NCBI GenBank assembly: GCA_964540025.1
Contig: CAZIKQ010000034.1
Span: 1-19,691 of the forward strand
Direction: 5' to 3'
DNA length: 19,691 nucleotides
Source of the DNA: RGIG250 sp964540025
GTDB taxonomy: Bacteria > Bacillota > Negativicutes > Selenomonadales > Selenomonadaceae
The translations under genes and the position numbers were made by a program. Every line of letters begins with the position of its first letter. The first letter of the stretch is position 1. Shown piece after piece: positions 5,631 through 13,556 of the stretch. The notes under the pieces are model-generated. The model did not search any database and was not told where the DNA came from. It saw only the letters and a list, made by a program, of their open reading frames with translations.

Positions 5631-6689
5631 ATGTTAGACGATAATCCGATTTTTGACCTGACAGACTGCCGGCTCTGCCCTCGAAGCTGCGGGGCTGACC
5701 GCTTCACCAGCCGGGGCTTCTGCGGCGCGCCCGCCTGGCTCGCCGCCGCCCGGGCGTCCCTCCACCCTTGGGAGGAGCCCTGTATCTCCGGGGACAAAGG
5801 GGCCGGCGCCGTATTTTTTACCTACTGTCAGCTGGGCTGTGTCTACTGCCAGAACTATGCCATCAGCCGGACTTCCGGCCAGTCTGACAAGCCGCCCTTC
5901 GGGAAGGAAATCTCCCCGCGGTCCCTGGCCGAATCATTCCTCAGGCTTCAGGGTCTGGGGGCCGCCACCATCGATCTGGTGACCCCCACCCACTACGCCC
6001 CGCAGATAATCGAGGCCCTCCGCCTGGCCCGGCAGGGGCTGGACGGTGAAAGACTGGTCATTCCCGCCGTCTGGAACAGCTCCGGCTATGAAACTGCCGA
6101 AATGGTCCAGGCGATTGCCGGGGATATCGACATATTCATGCCGGATTTCAAATACTACAGCCCCGATACGGCTTGGCGTTACTCCAATGCCCCCGACTAT
6201 CCGGAGCGGGCCATGGCGGCGGTTACGGCCATGGTCGAGGAAAAGGGACCGCCGGTTTACGCCCCGGCCTCTGTTCCCTGCGTTCCCCACGACCGGCCGG
6301 AGCAGGCCGTAAGCTGTTCCCCCGCCGCTCCTTCGGCAGAAAATTTTTCCTCCTCTGACCGGCCGGAGCCCTCAGCCCGCTTAAAAAGCGGCGTCATCGT
6401 CCGCCATCTCGTTCTCCCCGGCCGCCGCCATGAGAGCATCGCTCTGGTAGAGGAGCTTTCCCGGCGGTTTGGCGACGGCATCATCCTGTCCCTTATGAAC
6501 CAGTATACCCCAATTGCCGGGGCTCCGTACCTGAAGGATTTCCCGGAGCTTCGCCGGAAGCTTACCGGCTTTGAATATGACAGCGTGGTAAACGCCGCCT
6601 GGGACGCGGGCTTTACCAACGCCTATATTCAGCAGGGGGGAACCGTCAGCGAATCCTTCATCCCCGCGTTTGACGGCCGGGGACTTTAA
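5631..6689 (+). CDS. PflX-like radical SAM protein
   Basis: A 352-residue radical SAM enzyme related to pyruvate formate-lyase activating enzymes (COG1313/PflX group). From the ATG at 5631 it has an N-terminal cysteine cluster CRLCPRSC..RGFC (Cys13, 16, 20, 31) and the 4Fe-4S motif CQLGCVYCQN (Cys66, 70, 73), then LVTPTHY, VWNSSGYE, DIFMPDFKY and GVIVRHLVLPG (254-264), all typical of the group. Its substrate is unknown. An ORF extending to 5499 is open, but those 44 residues are encoded by direct repeats, so the shorter start is preferred. Residues ~211-252, between MVEEKGPPV and GVIVRHL, appear to be an insertion of low-complexity sequence holding two DRPE copies. The gene is followed after 28 nt by the HD-domain gene, probably in one operon. 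Confidence 0.85.
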   Translation: MLDDNPIFDLTDCRLCPRSCGADRFTSRGFCGAPAWLAAARASLHPWEEPCISGDKGAGAVFFTYCQLGCVYCQNYAISRTSGQSDKPPFGKEISPRSLAESFLRLQGLGAATIDLVTPTHYAPQIIEALRLARQGLDGERLVIPAVWNSSGYETAEMVQAIAGDIDIFMPDFKYYSPDTAWRYSNAPDYPERAMAAVTAMVEEKGPPVYAPASVPCVPHDRPEQAVSCSPAAPSAENFSSSDRPEPSARLKSGVIVRHLVLPGRRHESIALVEELSRRFGDGIILSLMNQYTPIAGAPYLKDFPELRRKLTGFEYDSVVNAAWDAGFTNAYIQQGGTVSESFIPAFDGRGL

Positions 6690-6717
6690 TTTTACCGACT
6701 TTGAAAGGAGCATTTCC

Positions 6718-7305
6718 ATGCATCAGTGTACCATTTCTCCGGAGGCGGCCTGGGAGCTGCTGAAAAAATACAACAAGGAGCCCTTCCACCTCCGCCACGG
6801 CCTCACTGTCGCCGGGGCCCTCCGCTGGTTTGCCGGGGAGCTGGGCTATCAGGGGGAGGCTGATTTCTGGTGGACGTGCGGCCTGCTTCACGACATCGAC
6901 TACGAGTTGTATCCCGACCAGCATTGCCGGAAAGCCCCGGAGCTCCTGCGGGAGGCCGGAGTCGCCGAGGATCTGATCCACGCCGTCTGCTCTCACGGGT
7001 ACGGCCATTGCTCTGATGTGGAGCCGGTAGAGGAAATGGAAAAGGTGCTGTTTGCCATCGACGAACTGACGGGGCTGATTGGGGCCGTGGCCCTTATGCA
7101 CCCCTCAAAGAGCGTCCGGGACCTGAAGGTTTCCAGCGTCCGGAAAAAGTACAAGGACAAAAAATTTGCCGCCGGCTGCTCCCGGGAGATAATAAGCGAA
7201 GGAGCCCGGCGGCTTGGCTGGGAAATCGGCGATCTCACCGGCAAAACCATCGAGGCCATGAAAGCCGGCGAGGCGGCCATCAATGAAAAGCTGGCTGCCC
7301 TGTAA
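6718..7305 (+). CDS. HD-superfamily hydrolase
   Basis: A 195-residue protein of the small HD-domain hydrolase group (COG2316-like). Metal-binding residues are visible: HLRHG (24-28), LLHDIDYE with the HD pair at 58-59, HAVCSHGYGH (88-97) and AIDELTG with Asp115. Such proteins are predicted metal-dependent phosphohydrolases; the substrate is not known. The start at 6718 has AAAGGAG 8 nt upstream; a longer frame to 6670 would overlap the preceding gene and lacks an RBS. It follows the radical SAM gene by 28 nt and is closed by a terminator, so the two are likely a two-gene operon. Confidence 0.85.
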   Translation: MHQCTISPEAAWELLKKYNKEPFHLRHGLTVAGALRWFAGELGYQGEADFWWTCGLLHDIDYELYPDQHCRKAPELLREAGVAEDLIHAVCSHGYGHCSDVEPVEEMEKVLFAIDELTGLIGAVALMHPSKSVRDLKVSSVRKKYKDKKFAAGCSREIISEGARRLGWEIGDLTGKTIEAMKAGEAAINEKLAAL

Positions 7306-7359
7306 CAAACCTCTCGATCGGGAACATTCCCGCCAGCCGGCCCGGGGGCGGTAACAGAA

Positions 7360-7389
7360 AAGGAGCCTTTGCCGAAGCAAAGGCTCCTT
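7360..7389. terminator. Strong hairpin after the radical SAM / HD operon
   Basis: 12-bp perfect stem AAGGAGCCTTTG/CAAAGGCTCCTT with loop CCGAAG. The T-run is weak on the plus strand (TTCG) and better on the minus strand (TTTTCTG), so it may act in both directions. The rest of 7306-7558 shows no gene. Confidence 0.7.
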
Positions 7390-7558
7390 CGCATATGACA
7401 AACTGTGTACATCATGACCATTGGGCATTGATATCCTCCTTGATTTATTCATTGCAGTAACAACCCGCAATTATATCTTATCATAGGAGGTCTTTTTCTC
7501 TAAAGACTTGTCCCTGTGAGGTTTTTGCTGACCATCCGGTCTAATCTGGGGTTGTCGT

Positions 7559-7588
7559 AAAAAACCGCCCATCTCTGAGCGGTTTTTT
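7559..7588 (-). terminator. Terminator overlapping the stop codon of the 303-aa gene
   Basis: Stem AAAAAACCGC (7559-7568) with GCGGTTTTTT (7579-7588), 10-nt loop. Its edge overlaps the minus-strand stop codon at 7588-7590. It is symmetric and can act on both strands. Confidence 0.85.
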
Positions 7589-8499
7589 TATTCCTCTGTA
7601 AAATTCAGCGACAATTGTTCAGATTTGCCTATTGTTTGGTAAACCTTAGTGATTATATACTCGGTCTTTATCCCGGATGATTGAAGCTTCTGCTTTGTTT
7701 TCAGCTCTACCTCCATGGTAAGGCCTTTCGCAAACAAGACGTCACCCCTATCCACCCGGGAGAGAAATTCCTCATCCTCAATGGCGGCAAAAAATTTAAG
7801 CTCGCCATTATCGAAGCGCCATTTTAAGTCTTTTTCAAAATTAACGCTGGATATATGAACGAAACAACGCGCGCTGGTTATGAGTTCTTTTTCCTCAACT
7901 GCCTGTTCAGGAGCCTTGAAATAATCCAGTTCTTCCTTCGCAATATGCTGGACGGCATCCCGGGTCTCCCTGTCTCTGACCTCAAACGCATCGATACCGT
8001 CCTCTCTCAACGGGGCCAGCGTCTCTTCAATTTTCCCGCGCACGGCGTACGAACGAAATAGTTCCAGCCCGGCCACAGAGATATCCTTGTATTCGCCTTC
8101 CACAAATACTCTTCTTGTGTCCTTGTCCAGCTGCACGACTCTATCTATTTTGCGCCCTTTTAGCCATTGAATCAAGCCAAATACAGAAATGCCGGACAGC
8201 GTGGAAAACAGGCCTAATGCCTGAAGAATATCCGCTACTGAATACTCCTGTGTACCAAACATCATCCGCAGCTGGTCTGCCAGTGTCCGGGCCATCTCTA
8301 AGCCAATTTCAAATGAACCCTTTCGGAAATCAGACTTGATATAAACCTGTATTTTTGACCCATCATTGTTCAACAGTTTATTACTTTCATTCAACAGGTC
8401 GCCCAATGCCAGCAGCGCCGGCGCGAGAGCATTAACGTCCATTACGCCGCTGTCTACTGCATCGCCGCAATAGGCAATACAGAGCGTTTCCTTTGCCAT
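7588..8499 (-). CDS. Unrecognised protein with one central membrane segment
   Basis: A 303-residue protein with RBS GGGAGGT before the ATG. The N-terminal 70 residues (DVNALAPALLALGDLLNESN, IQVYIKSDFRKGSFEIGLEM) look like a small conserved domain found in many uncharacterised bacterial proteins. Residues ~90-112 (LGLFSTLSGISVFGLIQWL) form one probable transmembrane helix, followed by GRK and a soluble C-terminal part of ~190 residues rich in acidic and aromatic residues. I do not know its function. The coding sequence looks more AT-rich than the envelope genes beside it and it is a lone gene with its own promoter and terminator, which fits an acquired accessory gene. A role in defence or stress is conceivable but nothing here shows it. 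Confidence 0.75.
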   Translation of the reverse strand: MAKETLCIAYCGDAVDSGVMDVNALAPALLALGDLLNESNKLLNNDGSKIQVYIKSDFRKGSFEIGLEMARTLADQLRMMFGTQEYSVADILQALGLFSTLSGISVFGLIQWLKGRKIDRVVQLDKDTRRVFVEGEYKDISVAGLELFRSYAVRGKIEETLAPLREDGIDAFEVRDRETRDAVQHIAKEELDYFKAPEQAVEEKELITSARCFVHISSVNFEKDLKWRFDNGELKFFAAIEDEEFLSRVDRGDVLFAKGLTMEVELKTKQKLQSSGIKTEYIITKVYQTIGKSEQLSLNFTEE

Positions 8500-8523
8500 G
8501 TACCGTACCTCCCTATTGTGTGA

Positions 8524-8551
8524 CTTATACCTAAAAAATCCGCCCCGACAA
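8524..8551 (-). promoter_or_regulatory. Candidate promoter of the 303-aa gene
   Basis: Minus strand TTGTCG (8551-8546), 16-bp spacer, TATAAG (8529-8524), 25 nt before the start codon. Boxes are reasonable but not perfect. Confidence 0.45.
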
Positions 8552-8606
8552 TGTTTTTCTCAGCAAAGGATCCTTTTTTGGCTTTTGGGACACGACTGAC
8601 AGCCTT

Positions 8607-10334
8607 TTACCAGGGAGCGAATTGTACCTGGATTTTTGTCTTGTGGTCATCGTTGTAATGGTCCATCCGGTAATTGAAGATAAGCTCCAGACAGTGGAAA
8701 TTGTGGAACCAGTAATAGTCCACCTTATTCAAATTTCCACCCTTGACATCCTTGCTGAATCCGACCACAAGCCTGTCCTTGGGGGCGATCCGCCAGCTGA
8801 GCCCCCATTTAATCAGGCTGCCGTAGTTTTCCGTATCATAATCGAACAGGGCCGTATCGTAATCCCGCTGGGTGTGCTTGTAGCCCGCGTAAATTACGAA
8901 GTCGTCATTTGGCGTGTAAAGGAAGCTGCCGTTGTATTCAAAGCCGCTGTCCGTGGAATCGCCGTAGGACTCCTTGATGATACTGTAGCCGAAGCTGTTG
9001 TTCATCCTGAGCTTTCTGCCCAGGGGAATGCTGTCCGGCGTAAGGGAAACATTGTACTCCGTGTGAAAGGAGCTTATATCCTGCCCCCGGCCCTTGGCAT
9101 TTTTATTTTCCTTAGCCTCCTGCTTCCACTGGCCCCGCTCATAGCCCAGCCCCAGGGTAAAGGGGCTTTTCCCGATCCGGCGGCTGAAGGCATACCGGAA
9201 GGTAGGCTCCTTTTTCAGGTAGCGGTCGTCGTCGTCGGAATATTTACCGTATTCCAGGGTGAAGCTGTGACCGGCTGCATTATAGTTCAGGCCGTAAACG
9301 TTCCGCCATTGCTCCTTTGTGGAGTAATGAAGCTTCGTGTAGGCCTGGGTGTTCTTCGCAATGCCCCAGCGGAAGGTATCTCCCACGTAAAACCCTTCGT
9401 CGCTGGAATAGCCGAAGTCAGGATAGTAAGGGTGCTTTGACTCCTTTGTCAGGTCCTGGGTGGTCCGGCGCTCCCAGCCAATCTGCACTCCCGCCAGCCA
9501 GTAGCCGACGCTGTGCATGACCATGGTATCCTGCCAGATTTCCACCTTTTTGGCGGACATGTGGTAATCCGGGTGCCTGGCGGAGCAGCCGCTGACGGTG
9601 CCGTTGTAAATGATCATCTGATCGGGAAATATCTCTATCCGCTTTCCGGTAATGTACCAGCCCTGGACCTTGCCCCGGCCATTTTCCAGACTGCCGGTCC
9701 TCCGCCCGTAATTGTAAAGGATCCGGTAGCCGGTCATATCCGTTTTGCTTTCCCCGGGGGTAATATTGACGAACTGTCCTCCCTCCGGGAGCCTTACGTT
9801 CTGATCCTTCGTATTGCCGTCCGCCTGCTCGGTAATCACCCGCTTCCCATCGATCCGGGTGATCTTTACGCTGCCCCTGGCATATACGTTGCCCGTATTC
9901 TGATCGTAGAATATGTCGTCCCCCTCAAAGGCGATGGGGGGCTGTTCATTCTTCCGCTTTGATTTTGGTACGCTGCCGAAGGTTCCGTCCGTCTGCTCCG
10001 GCTGAGCCGCGGCTGTTCCGGCCGCTGCCGCCGCCGCGTCCCGGCGTTCGTCCCGGTCCAGGGCCCGCTTCATATCGGCAATGTCCTTTTTCAGCCGCTG
10101 CTGCTCCCTGGTATCCATATTCTTGCGGATGCTGCGGTCCCGGTTTTCGATCCAGTCAAGCGCCTCGACGCCGCTTTCCGCGTCAGAGTCGTAGGGCCGG
10201 TCCAGAAAGCTCGCCTCGGCCCTGTTCAGCCCCGCCGGGCACAGAGCCAGCCCGGCCCCCAGCGCCATACCGGTGACGCAGGCGGCCAGCCAGCCCGGTT
10301 TCTTTGTTAAATTTGTTAAAAAGGTGGTCATCAT
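8607..10334 (-). CDS. lptD: LPS-assembly outer-membrane protein LptD (OstA)
   Basis: A 575-residue outer-membrane protein that in the Lpt pathway inserts lipopolysaccharide into the outer leaflet. The N-terminus is a signal peptide (basic start, hydrophobic TGMALGAGLALCPAG, cleavage after NRAEA at ~41). Residues ~60-115 are charged and probably helical, with an Ala-rich linker. An OstA/LptA-like beta domain follows (~130-260: AFEGDDIFYDQNTGNVYARGSVKITR...ITEQADGN). The remainder is alternating-strand barrel sequence rich in Tyr/Trp/Asp, ending QVQFAPW with a terminal aromatic residue as expected for a BAM substrate. It is clearly shorter than the proteobacterial protein (about 780 aa), as is usual in Negativicutes. 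RBS AAAGGGG precedes ATGATG; either Met is possible. I see no convincing terminator after it. Confidence 0.85.
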   Translation of the reverse strand: MMTTFLTNLTKKPGWLAACVTGMALGAGLALCPAGLNRAEASFLDRPYDSDAESGVEALDWIENRDRSIRKNMDTREQQRLKKDIADMKRALDRDERRDAAAAAAGTAAAQPEQTDGTFGSVPKSKRKNEQPPIAFEGDDIFYDQNTGNVYARGSVKITRIDGKRVITEQADGNTKDQNVRLPEGGQFVNITPGESKTDMTGYRILYNYGRRTGSLENGRGKVQGWYITGKRIEIFPDQMIIYNGTVSGCSARHPDYHMSAKKVEIWQDTMVMHSVGYWLAGVQIGWERRTTQDLTKESKHPYYPDFGYSSDEGFYVGDTFRWGIAKNTQAYTKLHYSTKEQWRNVYGLNYNAAGHSFTLEYGKYSDDDDRYLKKEPTFRYAFSRRIGKSPFTLGLGYERGQWKQEAKENKNAKGRGQDISSFHTEYNVSLTPDSIPLGRKLRMNNSFGYSIIKESYGDSTDSGFEYNGSFLYTPNDDFVIYAGYKHTQRDYDTALFDYDTENYGSLIKWGLSWRIAPKDRLVVGFSKDVKGGNLNKVDYYWFHNFHCLELIFNYRMDHYNDDHKTKIQVQFAPW

Positions 10335-10457
10335 CTCGGGTACCCCTTTGGATTTATGAGTCGCTTCATGTTATCGCCTATGAATCCCTGAAATACATTC
10401 CCTGAGGGAGCTGCTTATCCGCATATATTCTACAACACAATCATTGTCGCCGTAAAG

Positions 10458-10485
10458 AAAAAAGAGCGGAGGCCCGCTCTTTTTT
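10458..10485 (-). terminator. Terminator of htpX
   Basis: 12-bp perfect stem AAAAAAGAGCGG/CCGCTCTTTTTT with a 4-nt loop, 16 nt beyond the htpX stop. Symmetric, so it would also stop plus-strand transcription. Confidence 0.9.
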
Positions 10486-10501
10486 CAGGTTTAATTTTCG
10501 C

Positions 10502-11377
10502 TTACCGGCGGCGAATCCCCATCTCCCGGGCCTGCTCCTTCAGGGCCGCCACTCTGTCCTCAGTAGCCGGATGGGTAGAGAACATGGACTTAAGGGAGAA
10601 GCTGCCGTTTTTCAGGGGATTGACGATAAACATATGGGCGGTTGCCGGTCCGGCCGCAGCCACCGGGCGCATCCGGCCGGAGTAATATTCCAGCTTCTCC
10701 AGGGCGCTGGCCAAATCCAGGGGATTGCCGCAAATTTCGCCGCCGGAGCGGTCCGCTTCATACTCCCGGGAGCGGGAGATGGCCAGCTGGATGAGAGCCG
10801 CCGCCAACGGAGCCACGATGATCGTAAACAGCGCCCCCAGACCTTCCCCATCGTCATCGCTCCGGCGTCCCCCCATCCCGAAGATCATCGCCCACTGGGC
10901 CATGTGGCCGATAGAGGAGATAACCCCCGCCAGGGAACCGGCAATGGTAGAGATAAGGGTGTCCCGGTGCTTGATGTGGCTCAGCTCATGGGCGATGACG
11001 CCCCCCAGCTCCTCCTGATCCAGGATTCGCATGATGCCGGTGGTGACCGCCACTGCCGCGTGTTCGGGATTCCGCCCGGTGGCAAAGGCGTTGGGGGACT
11101 CGTCATTGATGATGCAGACCCGGGGCATGGGAAGATTCGCCTGTTTGGCCAGAGTGGCCACCAAATCGTAAAGCTCCGGCGCCTGGGACCGGGAAACTTC
11201 CCGGGCCCCGTACATCTTCAGGACGATGCTGTCGCTCTTCCAGTAGCTGATCAGATTGATGCCCAGGGAAATAACCAGCATCAGAACCGCCCCGTCGTGC
11301 CCCCCCAGAGAGTCGCCGGCCACCACCAGCAGGGCGGTAAGCAGGGCCATAAGGGCCGCTGTTTTGAACGTGTTCAT
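10502..11377 (-). CDS. htpX: Membrane zinc metalloprotease HtpX
   Basis: A 291-residue M48B protease for quality control of inner-membrane proteins, the usual length for HtpX. Two N-terminal membrane helices (~7-24 and 29-45) precede the cytosolic catalytic domain. The zinc motif is HELSH (130-134) with the third ligand Glu205 in SREYEADR; two further hydrophobic segments lie at ~141-165 and 182-200. NAFATGRNPEHAAVAVTTGI and the C-terminal FSTHPATEDRVAAL are family hallmarks. RBS GGAGGAA is 7 nt before the ATG. It lies between the heptosyltransferase and lptD, both on the same strand, but has its own terminator and a possible promoter. Confidence 0.95.
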   Translation of the reverse strand: MNTFKTAALMALLTALLVVAGDSLGGHDGAVLMLVISLGINLISYWKSDSIVLKMYGAREVSRSQAPELYDLVATLAKQANLPMPRVCIINDESPNAFATGRNPEHAAVAVTTGIMRILDQEELGGVIAHELSHIKHRDTLISTIAGSLAGVISSIGHMAQWAMIFGMGGRRSDDDGEGLGALFTIIVAPLAAALIQLAISRSREYEADRSGGEICGNPLDLASALEKLEYYSGRMRPVAAAGPATAHMFIVNPLKNGSFSLKSMFSTHPATEDRVAALKEQAREMGIRRR

Positions 11378-11429
11378 ATCTTTATTCCTCCATTTTACGA
11401 TGTTATTGTAATATTCAACCTTTTGACTT

Positions 11430-11435
11430 ATTATA
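11430..11435 (-). promoter_or_regulatory. Candidate -10 box of htpX
   Basis: Perfect TATAAT on the minus strand about 50 nt before the htpX ATG. The best -35 (TTATTT at 11459-11454, 18-bp spacer) is weak. Confidence 0.35.
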
Positions 11436-11496
11436 AAATGCCAGATTTCAATGAAATAAAGGTGAAAAAGTCAAAGATTAAGGAAATTTTAATAAA

Positions 11497-11515
11497 CGGG
11501 CCTCATCTCTGCCCG
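11497..11515 (-). terminator. Possible terminator of the rfaE2-heptosyltransferase operon
   Basis: On the minus strand a short stem CGGGC/GCCCG with a 9-nt loop is followed by TTTATTAAAATTTCC, about 48 nt after the heptosyltransferase stop. The stem is short, so this is tentative. Confidence 0.4.
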
Positions 11516-11562
11516 ACAGCTTCCAGCCGCCGCAAGGCTTGCGGCCGTTCAGCCGCCAGGGC

Positions 11563-12612
11563 TCACCTCCGCCCCAGGACCTCCATCAGCTTATCATAAA
11601 CCCGGTCAACGCTGATGGCGTCGAGGCAGTCTATTCCCTTCGGGCAGGCCCGCTTCCGGCAGTTGGCGCAAGGGCGCCCGGCCAGCAGGCAGTCCTCCTC
11701 CATCCCGTAGGGGCCGCTGCGCTCCGGCGCCGTCGGCCCCATCAACATCACCGCCGGGGTCTTCAGGGCCGCCGCCAGATGGACCGGGCCCGTGTCTCCT
11801 CCCAGCATCACTGCTCCTTTCCGGATCACCGCTGCCAGTTCCTTCAGGCTGGTCTGATTAACCAGGGACACGGGGGGAATTGATGCATAGCTGTTTATTT
11901 CTTCTCTGAGGTTTTCGTCAACGGCGCCGCCTCCCACGAAAACGGGAATTATGCCTGTCTCAAAAAGCCGGTCGGACAGCCGGGCGTACTTTTCCGCGGG
12001 CCAGCGTTTATTTGGCCAGTTTGCCCCGGCCGCCAGGATGGCCAGAGGCTTTCCCTCCCCGGCCCCGGCCCGGCGGAGCAGCTCTCCTGCCGACCATTCT
12101 TCCCTGTCGGAGACCGCTAGGGGAAAGACGACTTCATTCACCCGGCAGCCGATGGCCCGGGCCACGTCAAGATACCGCTCCACGATGTGGCCGTTGGCGT
12201 TGGGCCCCACCACCGGCGTGGACACCCGGTCGCTCAGTTCCCGCATATACTCGCTGCCGTAGCATTTCCTGGCCCCGGAAGCCCAGACGATGGCCGCCGA
12301 CTTAAAAAGTCCCTGCAGGTCAAGGGCATAATCAAAACCCTCCGGCTTAACCGCCGCCGCCCGGATCCTCCGCCGCAGAGGGCCAAACTCTTTGAGGAAG
12401 CCTCCTAAAGACTTAAATTTTTTCTTCTCAAAGGTGATGATTTCATCGATCAGGGGATTCCCCTCCAGCAGGGGGCGGGCCGCCGGTTCCACTGCCCAGA
12501 CGAGGCGGGCGTCTGGATAGGTTTCCTTTATGGCGTAGGATACCGGCAGCGCATGGATGACGTCCCCGATGGCGCTGAGCTTCACCACCAGAATTGACAA
12601 GGGCTTATTCAT
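11563..12612 (-). CDS. Glycosyltransferase family 9, LPS heptosyltransferase (WaaC/WaaF type)
   Basis: A 349-residue GT9 enzyme that adds L-glycero-D-manno-heptose from ADP-heptose to the LPS inner core at the cytoplasmic face. Family segments: ILVVKLSAIGDVIHALP at the N-terminus, FDYALDLQGLFKSA, the substrate motif AAGANWPNKRWPAEKYA in the middle, GGDTGPVHLAAAL and MGPTAPERSGPYG near the C-terminus, then a cysteine-rich tail CANCRKRACPKGIDCL. It overlaps rfaE2 by 4 nt (ATGA), so translation is coupled to the gene that makes its donor precursor. I cannot tell heptosyltransferase I from II by sequence alone. Confidence 0.9.
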   Translation of the reverse strand: MNKPLSILVVKLSAIGDVIHALPVSYAIKETYPDARLVWAVEPAARPLLEGNPLIDEIITFEKKKFKSLGGFLKEFGPLRRRIRAAAVKPEGFDYALDLQGLFKSAAIVWASGARKCYGSEYMRELSDRVSTPVVGPNANGHIVERYLDVARAIGCRVNEVVFPLAVSDREEWSAGELLRRAGAGEGKPLAILAAGANWPNKRWPAEKYARLSDRLFETGIIPVFVGGGAVDENLREEINSYASIPPVSLVNQTSLKELAAVIRKGAVMLGGDTGPVHLAAALKTPAVMLMGPTAPERSGPYGMEEDCLLAGRPCANCRKRACPKGIDCLDAISVDRVYDKLMEVLGRR

Positions 12613-13103
12613 GGCCGTTCACCGGCCCCTGACTGTCCGGCGGAAACCCGGGCGATAATGATGGAGGTGGATCGTCCCGGCGCCAGCTCGATAAAGGCCA
12701 CCTCTCCTCCGTAGCTCTCAACCAGCTTCGCCTCCGGGAGGGTTTCCCGGGTGTAATCCGCTCCTTTGGCATAAACCGATGGCTTCAGGGCGGCAATGGT
12801 CTCGGCGGCCGTATCCTCGGCAAAAATCGTCACATAATCCACGGCTTTGAGTCCCAGCAGCACCTCCGCCCGGTCCCGCTCTCCGTTCACCGGTCGGGCG
12901 GCCCCCTTCAGGCGGCGGACGGAGCCGTCGCTGTTCAGCCCGACCATCAGCAGGTCTCCCCGCTCTCTGGCCTCCGTGAGATAGCGGACGTGGCCCGCGT
13001 GAAGAATATCAAAACAGCCGTTGGTAAAAACCACCCGGCGGCCCTTTGCCTTTTCAGCGGCGCAAAGCGCTGCCGCCTCGCTTCTCGTCAGCAGATTTTT
13101 CAT
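12609..13103 (-). CDS. rfaE2: D-glycero-beta-D-manno-heptose 1-phosphate adenylyltransferase
   Basis: A 164-residue nucleotidyltransferase equal to the C-terminal half of HldE (RfaE domain II). It makes ADP-D-glycero-D-manno-heptose, the donor precursor for LPS heptosyltransferases. The nucleotide motif FTNGCFDILHAGHVRYL (26-42) includes the HxGH pair (35-38), with GLNSDGSVRRLKG, PVNGERDRAEVL and APGRSTSII (141-149) following, all as in RfaE2. The kinase domain (RfaE1) is absent here and must be encoded elsewhere, as in species with split HldE. It is the first gene of the operon with the heptosyltransferase. I see no clear promoter in the ~130 nt upstream. Confidence 0.93.
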   Translation of the reverse strand: MKNLLTRSEAAALCAAEKAKGRRVVFTNGCFDILHAGHVRYLTEARERGDLLMVGLNSDGSVRRLKGAARPVNGERDRAEVLLGLKAVDYVTIFAEDTAAETIAALKPSVYAKGADYTRETLPEAKLVESYGGEVAFIELAPGRSTSIIIARVSAGQSGAGERP

Positions 13104-13238
13104 GCCTTACCTCTTCTATCCAATACTGTTGATCCGGTAAATTTTCCCATAAGCTAAAAGCTGTTCACTATCATGAACCTCATTATAACACTGTCGTTCA
13201 GGAAAACGCCACAGGCATTTTCCATCCGCAATGTAAAT

Positions 13239-13380
13239 CCCGGAAAATACAGTTCCCAAAGAAACCGTTTATCCACGCCGGTACTTGGCGATTGACAAGG
13301 CACTGGCCGCAGTCAGAGGCTATGTACCGTTGCGTGGATAACCGAATGAGAATGTGTTTCTGGGGAACTGTATTTTCGGG
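13239..13380. repeat. ~140-bp long inverted repeat in the rfaE2-lysA intergenic region
   Basis: The left arm CCCGGAAAATACAGTTCCC (13239-13257) and GTTTATCCACGC (13267-13278) are matched inverted by GCGTGGATAAC (13332-13342) and GGGAACTGTATTTTCGGG (13363-13380). The right arm carries a ~10-nt bulge, and the ~53-nt centre has a small CGCC/GGCG hairpin. Matching may extend a few bases outward (TAAAT / GTTTA). It has no ORF. It could be a small non-autonomous element or a structured transcript. A smaller hairpin GGAAAA..TTTTCC lies just before it (13201-13223). Apart from these and the lysA promoter I see nothing in the 453-bp gap. Confidence 0.75.
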
Positions 13381-13494
13381 TAAGTTTATCGATAACCCGG
13401 CGCTCAAAACTCAGATGACGACAGAAAGATATCTCGCGCTTCAACTCAGCAGGAGGAAGAAATCTTTTAGTCGTTATTCTGCGCCTGTTTGTGT

Positions 13495-13500
13495 TATAAT
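13495..13500 (+). promoter_or_regulatory. Extended -10 promoter of lysA
   Basis: TGTTATAAT (TG plus perfect TATAAT) about 57 nt before the lysA ATG; the -35 region is weak, as expected for extended -10 promoters. The same TGTTATAAT occurs before rubrerythrin. No lysine riboswitch fold is recognised between it and the start. Confidence 0.6.
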
Positions 13501-13556
13501 ACAAAAATACAACGATTTTTAATCAGAGAAATATTCAAATAAAGGAGCATATCCCC

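Noticed and set aside
8622..9440. 272-aa open frame on the plus strand
   Set aside because: Antisense to lptD, with no family features.
13267..13342. Replication origin from DnaA-box-like sites
   Set aside because: Only two sites, both one base off consensus and explained by the inverted repeat; no dnaA/dnaN or AT-rich unwinding region.
13104..13556. Lysine riboswitch before lysA
   Set aside because: The inverted repeat ends well upstream of the extended -10 promoter, and the ~50-nt leader is too short for the lysine aptamer.
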